Program-made: the position numbers and the translations under genes | Assembly: GCA_030055515.1 (NCBI GenBank) | Contig: JASFYI010000001.1 | Span: 496,001-560,000, forward strand | From: Methanolinea sp. | GTDB lineage: Archaea > Halobacteriota > Methanomicrobia > Methanomicrobiales > Methanospirillaceae | Length of the DNA stretch: 64,000 nucleotides | Direction: 5' to 3' | Shown here: positions 51,844-59,537 of the stretch, piece after piece | Position numbering within the stretch: the stretch's first letter is position 1 | Layout: each line of letters starts with the position of its first letter | The notes under the pieces: model-generated | Seen by the model: the letters and a program-made list of their open reading frames with translations, nothing else | What the model was told of the DNA's origin: nothing | The model's database searches: none

Positions 51844-54312
51844 ATGCACAGATCGCTCGCAGTCCCCGTGGCCGCGCTCGTCATCCTCGGTCTCCTCTCC
51901 GTGCCGGCCTGCGCCGAGAAGACCCACGTCATCACCGCGACCGCGGGGGAGGGGGGCGTGATCTATCCCTCGGGAAACGTCATGGTGAAGCACGGGGAGA
52001 ACCAGATCTTCGTCGTCGAGGCGGCCGAAGGGTACAGGATCGGGGACGTCACCGTCGACGGGAGGTCCCTTGGCCCCGTCTCTTTCTACACGTTCACGAA
52101 CGTCCGGCAGGACCACTCGATCACCGCGACCTTCATTTCACTCACCGGCGCCCTCGAGGTCGAGTCCCGGCCCGCGGGTGCATCGGTCTTCCTCGACGGG
52201 ACGTACCTTGGGAAGACAAGGGAGGAGGGGCCGGCGAGATTCGGCGGGATAAGAGCCGGGACGTATTCCCTCTCGATCGTCCTCGAGGGATACGAGGAGT
52301 ACGCGACGGTGGTCCAGATCGCGGAGGGAGCGACGACCAAAGTCCCGCTCGTCGAGATGGTGCCCCTTCCGACCACGGTCCCCACGACAGTCCCCACGAC
52401 GACCCCCGCTCCCACGACCCAGACGACTCCCCCGACAACCACTCCCACCACGGTGCCCACGACCACACGCACAACGACGCCCACCACAGTCCCCGCGACG
52501 ACCCCCGCTCCCACGACCCAGACGACTCCCCCGACAACCGCCCCCACCACGGTGCCCACGACAGTTCCCACAACGACCCCCGCTCCCACGACCCCGACGA
52601 GCCCCCCGACAACCGCCCCCACCACAGTGCCCACGACCACACGCACAACGACGCCCACGACAGTCCCCGCGACGACCCCCGCTCCCACGACCCCGACGAG
52701 CCCCCCGACAACCACTCCCACGACGGTGCCCACGACCACACGCACAACGACGCCCACCACAGTCCCCGCGACGACCCCTGCTCCCACGACCCCTACGAGC
52801 CCCCCGACAACCGCCCCCACCACGGTGCCCACGAGCCCACCCGCGAGCCCTGCAACGACCGCCCCGACCACGGCCGCGCCACCCGTTCTCCCGCCGGGAG
52901 AGGATGGCGGGAATGCTGCCGTTCCCGCGGTGCCGCTCTGGACGCTCCTCGTCCTCGTGACAGGCTTCGCAGCGACGGTCGTCCTCGCGAGGGATACCCT
53001 CTCGTCCGCGAGGATCCCCACGGTCCCGTTCGGGAGGCGCCTCGTGTTCGTCCTCGTCACCGGCATCCCCTGCGCCGCGCAGGTCGTCGCGCTCCTTGCC
53101 ACGATCCGGTCACCGCCAGCGGGGACTGGGATCTTCCCCGAACTCGCCATCCTGGTCGTCCCCGTCTCCCTCTTCCTCGTGCTCGCCTCTTTCGGCCTGC
53201 TCATCGGCGCCGTCCTCTCGTGGCCATTCCGAGGCGTGCTGAGAGCGCACACGGTGGCAGGTGCCGCGATCGTATTCTTCTCGCTCACCGCACTCGCCCG
53301 CGGCGACGACCCTAACCCGCTCGTGACAGGGCTCTTCCTCTTTTCCGGGCTCCTCGCCGCTCTCGGGTCCCGGTGGATCGAGGGGCAGTTCCCGCGCGAG
53401 GGGGAGCAGGAGGGGGCACCCCCAGGGCAGGGGGAGTCGCCGGCGGTCAATGGCGCGACGGCCTCCGGCCGCGTCGGGAATTTCCCGGCAGAACTCGCGG
53501 AGAAGTACGAACCGGTCGCATTCCTCGGATCCGGTGGCCTCGCGCACGTGTACCGCGCCATAGACCGTGCATCGGGACGCGAGGTCGCACTCAAGATCCC
53601 CCTCAGGTCCGACGAGGTCACGGGGAAGTCGTTCCTGAAGGAGATCAGGGGGTGGGAGGGGCTCTCCCACCCGCACATCGTGAAGGTGTACGAGGCAAAC
53701 ATCCTCCCGGTTCCCTACCTCGAGATGGAGTACATCGGCCGGACACTCGCCGACATGGAAAAACCACTCCCCGTCCGGGAGGCCGCCCGCATCTGCCGCG
53801 ACATCTGCAGGGGGCTTGCGTACGCGCACGCAAAGCAGGTCATCCACAGGGACATCAAGCCCCACAACATCCTCGTCACCGGTGACGGAATCCCGAAGAT
53901 CTCGGACTGGGGGATGAGCAAGGTCATGGACGTGCCCGGGATGCCGACGGTCACCGGCTTCTCCCTCGCGTACGCGGCGCCGGAACAGCTCTCCCCCGGG
54001 ACGTTCGGGGAGACCGACGCGCGGACGGACATCTACCAGCTCGGGTGCGTCCTCTACGAGCTCCTGACCGGGAGGGTTCCCTTCCCGGGAACGGACGCGG
54101 CCGCGGTGACCGCGGCGATCCTCTCCTCCGTTCCCCCGCGGCCCTCGGAGATCAACCCGGCGGCAGAGCCACTCGACGGGATCGTGATGAAGTGCCTCGA
54201 GAAGAGACCCGCCGACAGGTACCAGTCCGCCGCCGAGCTCGAGAGGGACCTCGACGCGTTCCTCTCGCGGTCGCTGCGGGAGGGCGATCTCGACATATTC
54301 GAGGACCCGTGA
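51844..54312 (+). CDS. Membrane Ser/Thr protein kinase with InlB-like and PEGA ectodomains and a Thr/Pro-rich stalk
   Basis: An 822-aa receptor-like kinase. Order: signal peptide (1-24); InlB B-repeat-like domain (27-98); PEGA domain (102-170, VESRPAGASVFLDGTYLG); Thr/Pro mucin-like stalk (175-350); about five membrane helices (362-513); and a cytoplasmic Hanks kinase (555-815). The kinase has LGSGGLAHVYRA, VALKIP (Lys), HRDIKPHNIL and YAAPEQ. The DFG motif is DWG (ISDWGMSK), which keeps the metal-binding Asp, so activity is likely. It is cotranscribed with the FHA winged-helix protein, its probable target. Confidence 0.92.
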   Translation: MHRSLAVPVAALVILGLLSVPACAEKTHVITATAGEGGVIYPSGNVMVKHGENQIFVVEAAEGYRIGDVTVDGRSLGPVSFYTFTNVRQDHSITATFISLTGALEVESRPAGASVFLDGTYLGKTREEGPARFGGIRAGTYSLSIVLEGYEEYATVVQIAEGATTKVPLVEMVPLPTTVPTTVPTTTPAPTTQTTPPTTTPTTVPTTTRTTTPTTVPATTPAPTTQTTPPTTAPTTVPTTVPTTTPAPTTPTSPPTTAPTTVPTTTRTTTPTTVPATTPAPTTPTSPPTTTPTTVPTTTRTTTPTTVPATTPAPTTPTSPPTTAPTTVPTSPPASPATTAPTTAAPPVLPPGEDGGNAAVPAVPLWTLLVLVTGFAATVVLARDTLSSARIPTVPFGRRLVFVLVTGIPCAAQVVALLATIRSPPAGTGIFPELAILVVPVSLFLVLASFGLLIGAVLSWPFRGVLRAHTVAGAAIVFFSLTALARGDDPNPLVTGLFLFSGLLAALGSRWIEGQFPREGEQEGAPPGQGESPAVNGATASGRVGNFPAELAEKYEPVAFLGSGGLAHVYRAIDRASGREVALKIPLRSDEVTGKSFLKEIRGWEGLSHPHIVKVYEANILPVPYLEMEYIGRTLADMEKPLPVREAARICRDICRGLAYAHAKQVIHRDIKPHNILVTGDGIPKISDWGMSKVMDVPGMPTVTGFSLAYAAPEQLSPGTFGETDARTDIYQLGCVLYELLTGRVPFPGTDAAAVTAAILSSVPPRPSEINPAAEPLDGIVMKCLEKRPADRYQSAAELERDLDAFLSRSLREGDLDIFEDP
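52370..52880 (+). repeat. Low-complexity Thr/Pro tandem repeat array within the kinase gene
   Basis: CCC-ACG-ACG-type codons encode TTVPTTTPAPTT-like units. A longer block beginning GACCACACGCACAACG recurs at 52461, 52635 and 52734, giving 99-bp (33-residue) and mixed spacing. Thr density suggests a heavily O-glycosylated extracellular stalk of variable length. Confidence 0.85.
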
Positions 54313-54363
54313 GGGGAGGGTGCGCCGGGCCGATCTCCCACGGGAATGGCACCCTTTGGAGTC

Positions 54364-56427
54364 CTACCTTGGCCTCGCGCGCAGTGCCCTCCCCACTGCC
54401 CTGAAAGCCGCCTCGATCTCCCTGTAGTTGGGAATGTGGCGTGCCCGCAGTATCCTCTCACCTGCCCGCATGCTCTCCCCCCCGAGCAGGCAACCGATGA
54501 CCACCTTCCGCGTCGACCGCGAGAACCGGGCGATCTCCGACCCGAGGTGGACGGGATCGAGCAGCGCGGAGGGCACGGCAATCACGACCGCGATGTCCCA
54601 TGAATCCTGGTACTTGGTCAGGACATCGAAGACCCTCGCGTACCTCTCGACGCCACCGTCCCCTATGATGTCGAGGGGATTCTCCCTGCTCCACATGGGA
54701 GGGAGGAACGCGTCCAGTTCCTCCCTCATCGCCTCGGGGATGGGGACGAGGTCGATCCCGTAGCGTTCCGCGTAGTCCGATGCCATGACCGCAAACCCGC
54801 CTGCCGTGGTGACGACGATCCCCCTGTTCCCCTCGGGATAGCCCTCCGAGGAGAGGAGCTCTGCCACGTCGAATGCCTCGGTGATGGAGTGGACCGGGAT
54901 GATCCCGGCCTGCCTGAACGCCGCCTGGTAGACCTCGTAATCACCCGCGAGGGAGCCGGTGTGGGACGCGGCGGCCCTCGTCCCCAGACGGGACGACCCC
55001 GACTTGACCGCGATCACGGGGACGCGGCGGGTAACCTCCGCGGCGGTCTCCATGAATTCCCTCCCCCGCTTGATCTCCTCGACGTAGAGGATGACCGCGC
55101 GGGTCTCCGGGTCCAGCTCCAGCACGCGGAGGAATTCCACGAACCCGAGGTCGGCCTGGTTCCCCACGCTGACGATCGTCGAGAACCCGACCTGCTCCGG
55201 GACGCTCCAGTCCACGATCGTCGTGATGACCGCGCCGCTCTGCGATACGAACCCGATGGGTCCGGCCCTCGGCATGACGGGATCGAACGTCGCGTTCAGG
55301 CCAATCCGCGGGACGATGAGGCCGAGGCAGTTGGGGCCCATCACGCGCATGCCGTGGCTCCTCGCCACCTCGAGGATCTCCTCCTCCCTCCGTGCCCCCT
55401 CCGCGTCCTCCTCCCGAAAACCGGAGGAGAGGACGATGGCGAGGCGCACGCCCTTCTCCCCGCATTCCCGGACGACGGCCGGCACCGCGGGTGCGGGGAT
55501 GGCAATGACCGCGGCGTCCACGGGCCCGGGGACATCCTTGATGCTCCCGTAGACTTTCCTCCCCATCAGTTCCCCGTGCCGCGGATTTACGGGGTACACC
55601 GTGCCATGGAACGAGAGGAGGTTCCGGAGGACGACGTACCCGATCTTGTTCGGGTCTGCTGACGCGCCGATGACCGCCACGGAGCGCGGCGAGAAGAGCC
55701 CGGGGTCGACCTGCCCGGGCTGCGAAACTCTCTCTCGCGGGCGCGGGCCTGCCGGGAAGGCGCGGGCATCGACGACCACGCAGCCCTCGCGCGACAGGAG
55801 GAGGGGGTTGCATTCAAACTCGCCTATCGTGTCATCGGAATAGAACGCCCTCGAGAGCGAGGAGATCGCGTGGACGAGTGCCTCCTCGTCCATCGGCGGG
55901 CTTCCCCGGAATCCCCGGATGAGCGGGTAGCTCCGCAGCTCGCGCACCATCTCCCTGATCTGCCCCTCGTCCACGGGGAGAACTCTTATCGAGACGTCCC
56001 GCAGGATCTCGACGAGGATGCCCCCCGAACCGCAGAGGATCACTTTCCCGAAGGTCGGGTCTGTCTTTCCCCCGACGATGAGTTCGAGCCCCGGCGGGAC
56101 CTCGGCCTGCACGAGGATGCCATCCACGACCGCGCCGGGAACGCGAACGGGGACCTCCCTCAACAACCTTTCGCATGCCGCCGCGGCATCCTCCGCGGTG
56201 CGTATCCCCGTCACGATGCCCCCCGCGTCTGTCTTGTGGAGGACCTGGTCGGAGATGACCTTCAGGACCACGGGGAACCCGATCTCCTCGGCAGCCTTCT
56301 TGGCCTCTCCCGGCGTCCTCGCGATCGCGTGCTCCGGGACGCGCACTCCGGCCCTCTCCACCCATTCCAACGCGCGGGAGAGGGTGATTGCCTGCCGGTC
56401 GCCTGCCCGTTCCCCTCCTGTTCCCAC
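54364..56427 (-). CDS. ADP-forming acyl-CoA synthetase, fused beta-alpha chain (AcdBA type)
   Basis: A 687-aa enzyme that interconverts acyl-CoA + ADP + Pi with acid + ATP + CoA. The ATP-grasp (beta) part comes first (1-215, FPVVLKVISDQVLHKTDAGGI). It is followed by the CoA-binding (alpha) part (VAVIGASADPNKIGYVVLRN, MGPNCLGLI) and the ligase domain with the phosphohistidine H489 in AASHTGSLAG. The beta-first order is the less common fusion arrangement. GTG 56427 follows GGAGGAGGAGCAGG. It could serve acetate or other short acids together with the AMP-forming synthetase at 18394. Confidence 0.88.
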   Translation of the reverse strand: MGTGGERAGDRQAITLSRALEWVERAGVRVPEHAIARTPGEAKKAAEEIGFPVVLKVISDQVLHKTDAGGIVTGIRTAEDAAAACERLLREVPVRVPGAVVDGILVQAEVPPGLELIVGGKTDPTFGKVILCGSGGILVEILRDVSIRVLPVDEGQIREMVRELRSYPLIRGFRGSPPMDEEALVHAISSLSRAFYSDDTIGEFECNPLLLSREGCVVVDARAFPAGPRPRERVSQPGQVDPGLFSPRSVAVIGASADPNKIGYVVLRNLLSFHGTVYPVNPRHGELMGRKVYGSIKDVPGPVDAAVIAIPAPAVPAVVRECGEKGVRLAIVLSSGFREEDAEGARREEEILEVARSHGMRVMGPNCLGLIVPRIGLNATFDPVMPRAGPIGFVSQSGAVITTIVDWSVPEQVGFSTIVSVGNQADLGFVEFLRVLELDPETRAVILYVEEIKRGREFMETAAEVTRRVPVIAVKSGSSRLGTRAAASHTGSLAGDYEVYQAAFRQAGIIPVHSITEAFDVAELLSSEGYPEGNRGIVVTTAGGFAVMASDYAERYGIDLVPIPEAMREELDAFLPPMWSRENPLDIIGDGGVERYARVFDVLTKYQDSWDIAVVIAVPSALLDPVHLGSEIARFSRSTRKVVIGCLLGGESMRAGERILRARHIPNYREIEAAFRAVGRALRARPR

Positions 56428-56543
56428 CCCTGCTCCTCCTCCGGAACGCCGTACTCGATCTCCCCTTGGCGCCGCGTCTCATTACCGTGTCGGATGGCCC
56501 GCGAAGGCCGAGGGTCCATGATTCGTACCCGGGGCATGCCCTT

Positions 56544-56550
56544 CATATAC
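56544..56550 (+). promoter_or_regulatory. TATA box of the Rsm22-like gene
   Basis: CATATAC lies 26-32 bp upstream of ATG 56576, the expected distance for a leaderless transcript, and supports that start over GTG 56552. Confidence 0.5.
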
Positions 56551-56575
56551 CGTGCCTGCCCCATATCGATCCTGC

Positions 56576-57943
56576 ATGGAGAGGCGAGGAGAGCGCCGGA
56601 AGGAGAACCGGCCGGAACGTCCCCCCCGGCGCACGGCGGAGTCCTCCCGGTCCGCTGCCCCCGTGGAAGGCCTCCCCCCGGCCGTCTCCGGGGCGATCGT
56701 CGAGTACATAGAGAAGAAGACGGGGAAAAAGTGGGGCGACGAGAGCCTCTTCGAACGCCTCTCGCGGGCAATCGTCGCCCAGAAATCGGAGTACTGGAAG
56801 GCGGGGAGGAAGAGGGTCTCCTACGGGAAGGGCTACCAGGTCCTCGGGTACCTCGCGTACCATTTCCCCGTGTACTACGCGCAGGGGATTTACCTGATGC
56901 ACGAGCTCGAGGAGAGGGGGCTCGTCTTCCCCTCGATGCGCGTCCTCGACGTCGGGGCAGGGCCGGGAACGGTTGCGCTCGCGATCGCGGAGTACGCGGG
57001 GAGGAGGGGGGACTTCACCGCGGAGATCTTCCCGGTCGAGAAGTCCGAGGAGTTCATCGAGGCGTATTCATTCCTCGCCGGCCGGCTCTCGCCACCCGGC
57101 GGGCCCGTCACGCTCCGCGAGCCGTTGAAGGCAGACATCCTCTCCATAGGACGGGGCGACCTCCCCCGCGACCTCGACCTCGTGGTGTTCCAGAACGTCC
57201 TCAACGAGATAACGACACTCACTCCCTCCGAAAAGGGAAAACTCGTCGCGGATTTCGCGGCGGCGCTCTCGGGGAGGGGGAGCGTCCTCGTCGTGGAACC
57301 CGCGGACCTCGACAATTCCCTTTCTCTAAGGGCGGTTGCCCGGTCGGCCGCGGGATTCGGCCTTTTTATCCACGCGCCCTGCCGGTTCCTGTGGGGACAG
57401 GCCTGCACATCGGACCGGTGCTGGAGCTTCGTCCAGAAACCCCCGATCCGTCCGCCCCCCTTCATGCAGGACCTCGCCGAGGGCAAGGAGGGCTACCGCT
57501 TCCTCAACGTCGACATAAAATACTCTTTTGCCCTCCTCCGGAAAGATCCCCCTCCGCCTACCCTGGGTATCCCGCTCACGGCGAGGAAGTACGTGAGGCT
57601 CGCGGCACTCGCGCGCCACGTGAACCGGAGGGTGCGGGTCGCCGCGACGGTGGTATCGGGTGACATCGGTGACCGCGAAAACCACGTGTTCGCGGTATGC
57701 GACGGGAGCTCCGGTATTCCCGTCTACGCGATCCTCCCGCGCTACCACGTGAGCGAGAGAAACAGGTGGCTCCTTTCTGCCCGCTACGGCGAGATCGCCG
57801 AGTTCTCGTCCGTGCTCGTCCGGTTCAATCCCAAGTACGCCGCGTACAACCTCCTCGTCACGAGGGAGAGCAATGCCCGCCCGTTCCTCGCGGCGGGGCG
57901 CGAAGAGTCCGGGGAGGGGGAGATTTTTGCCGGCGGGAAGTGA
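56576..57943 (+). CDS. Rsm22-family (METTL17-like) putative methyltransferase
   Basis: A 455-aa protein. A SAM-binding Rossmann domain has MRVLDVGAGPGTVALAIAEY, and VVFQNVLNEIT lies where the catalytic loop should be. After it comes a cysteine cluster, APCRFLWGQACTSDRCWSFV, like the Fe-S-binding motif of Rsm22/METTL17, proteins that assist small ribosomal subunit assembly. The C-terminal 130 residues (VNRRVRVAATVVSGDIGDRE and onward) look like an OB-fold nucleic-acid-binding domain. A role at the ribosome is inferred from the family. Confidence 0.75.
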   Translation: MERRGERRKENRPERPPRRTAESSRSAAPVEGLPPAVSGAIVEYIEKKTGKKWGDESLFERLSRAIVAQKSEYWKAGRKRVSYGKGYQVLGYLAYHFPVYYAQGIYLMHELEERGLVFPSMRVLDVGAGPGTVALAIAEYAGRRGDFTAEIFPVEKSEEFIEAYSFLAGRLSPPGGPVTLREPLKADILSIGRGDLPRDLDLVVFQNVLNEITTLTPSEKGKLVADFAAALSGRGSVLVVEPADLDNSLSLRAVARSAAGFGLFIHAPCRFLWGQACTSDRCWSFVQKPPIRPPPFMQDLAEGKEGYRFLNVDIKYSFALLRKDPPPPTLGIPLTARKYVRLAALARHVNRRVRVAATVVSGDIGDRENHVFAVCDGSSGIPVYAILPRYHVSERNRWLLSARYGEIAEFSSVLVRFNPKYAAYNLLVTRESNARPFLAAGREESGEGEIFAGGK

Positions 57944-58135
57944 CCGGGACGGGCGGTGGCACGAGGCCCCCGTGCCCGCGCGGGCACGGATCCCGGCGAA
58001 TCCCGCGGCGGGGGAGGGTTTATCCTCCCTATCCTCCATATTGAAAGGTGGAGAGGGAGGGGGAGAGGAGTGTTTCCCGCGGCCGGTCACGCCCCCTCCT
58101 GCCCCACCCGCGTGGAAGGGGGTCTAGGGAGAAAG
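57944..58135 (+). promoter_or_regulatory. Leader region of pyrBI
   Basis: 192 bp with no credible gene. GGGTTTATCCTCCCTATCC around 58016 may be the promoter. A GGGAGAAAG ribosome-binding site lies just before the pyrB ATG. Confidence 0.3.
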
Positions 58136-59032
58136 ATGCGGCACATCATCTCGGTCAGGGATCTTTCCAAGGAAGAGATAGAGACGATCCTCGACGATGC
58201 TGCGGCGATCCAGTCGGGGTCGTACGATCCATCCGCGCTCAGGGGAAAGTTACTCGGGCTCCTCTTCTTCGAGCCGAGCACGAGGACGCGGATGTCGTTT
58301 GCCGCAGCCATGGCACGGCTGGGGGGCGACTTCCTCTCGATGGACAGCGTGGAGGCAAGTTCGATGGCAAAGGGGGAGACGCTCGCGGACACCATCAGGG
58401 TCGTGAGCGGGTACGTGGACGCGATAGTCCTCCGCCACCCCAAGGAGGGCGCTGCCCGCCTCGCGAGCGAGTTTGCACGGGTCCCCGTCATCAACGCGGG
58501 GGACGGGGCCGGGCAGCACCCATCGCAGACCCTCCTTGACCTCTTCACCATCCGGCAGTCCATGCCGCTCGAGGGGATCCACGTGGGACTCCTCGGCGAC
58601 CTGCGGTACGGGAGGACGGCCCACTCGCTCGCCCACGCGCTCTCCCTGTACAACGTGACCATCCACACCATCACGCCGAAAGGGCTCGAGCTCCCCGCGG
58701 GGCTCGCGGGCGAGCTGCGGGACGCGGGGACGGAGGTGGTCGAGCACGACGATATCTCGACGTGCGTCCGCGACCTCGACGTGCTGTACGTCACCCGGAT
58801 TCAGCGGGAACGGTTCCCGGACGCTGCATCCTACTTCAAGGTCGCCTCGAGTTACCGCGTGACCCCGGAACTCCTCTCCGGCACGAGGGACCACTTCATC
58901 GTGCTCCACCCCCTCCCGCGCGTGGACGAGATCGACCCGCGCGTCGATTCCCTCCCGTGCGCACGTTACTTCGAGCAGTCGGCAAACGGCATCCCGGTAA
59001 GGATGGCGATGCTCCTTCGGGTGATGGGATGA
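58136..59032 (+). CDS. pyrB: Aspartate carbamoyltransferase, catalytic subunit
   Basis: A 298-aa enzyme that joins carbamoyl phosphate and aspartate in pyrimidine synthesis. It has the carbamoyl phosphate loop FFEPSTRTRMSF, DGAGQHPSQTLLDLFTI, GDLRYGRTAHSL and VLHPLPRVDEI. All active-site residues appear present. The ATG at 58136 follows GGGAGAAAG, and the stop overlaps pyrI (ATGA). Confidence 0.96.
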   Translation: MRHIISVRDLSKEEIETILDDAAAIQSGSYDPSALRGKLLGLLFFEPSTRTRMSFAAAMARLGGDFLSMDSVEASSMAKGETLADTIRVVSGYVDAIVLRHPKEGAARLASEFARVPVINAGDGAGQHPSQTLLDLFTIRQSMPLEGIHVGLLGDLRYGRTAHSLAHALSLYNVTIHTITPKGLELPAGLAGELRDAGTEVVEHDDISTCVRDLDVLYVTRIQRERFPDAASYFKVASSYRVTPELLSGTRDHFIVLHPLPRVDEIDPRVDSLPCARYFEQSANGIPVRMAMLLRVMG

Positions 59033-59499
59033 CGCGGAAGAAAGACGCGCGCGACGGTCTCCTCATAAGCCCGATCGAGAACGGGACCGTCATCGACCAC
59101 ATCACGGCGGGGGAGGCGCTCAACGTGCTGCGCATCATCGGGATCACGGGGACGACCACCGAGTCTATCTCCGTCGCGACGAACGTCGAGAGCAAGAAGA
59201 TGGGCACGAAGGACATCGTCAAGATAAAGAACAGGGAACTGCGGAAGGAAGAAGTCGACCGCATCGCGCTCATCGCGCCCCGCGCCTCGATAAACATCAT
59301 CCGGAACTACAAGGTCTGGGAGAAGAAGGGCGTGGACATCCCCGACCGCGTCATAGGGATCGTCCGGTGCCCTAACCCGGGCTGCATCTCCAACACGAAC
59401 GAGCCCATCCGTTCCTGCTTCCTCGTCCAGAAAAACGGGCTCCGGTGTCTCTACTGCGACTGGCTCATCACGAAGGACATCACGAGCCACATCATCTGA
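59029..59499 (+). CDS. pyrI: Aspartate carbamoyltransferase, regulatory subunit
   Basis: A 156-aa allosteric subunit that binds CTP/ATP through the N-terminal domain (SPIENGTVIDHITAGEALNV) and catalytic chains through a zinc domain with cysteines in RCPNPGCISN and CLYCDW. It is coupled to pyrB by the ATGA overlap, so a c6r6-type holoenzyme is expected. Confidence 0.96.
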   Translation: MTRKKDARDGLLISPIENGTVIDHITAGEALNVLRIIGITGTTTESISVATNVESKKMGTKDIVKIKNRELRKEEVDRIALIAPRASINIIRNYKVWEKKGVDIPDRVIGIVRCPNPGCISNTNEPIRSCFLVQKNGLRCLYCDWLITKDITSHII

Positions 59500-59537
59500 C
59501 CCCGGGGCACGGGGGGGATGAGCCCGGCAGGCCCTCC

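Noticed and set aside
52086-53702. 538-codon minus-strand Val/Gly-rich frame
   Set aside because: It is the complement of the Thr/Pro repeat in the kinase gene; the Val-Gly runs mirror ACC/CCC codons.
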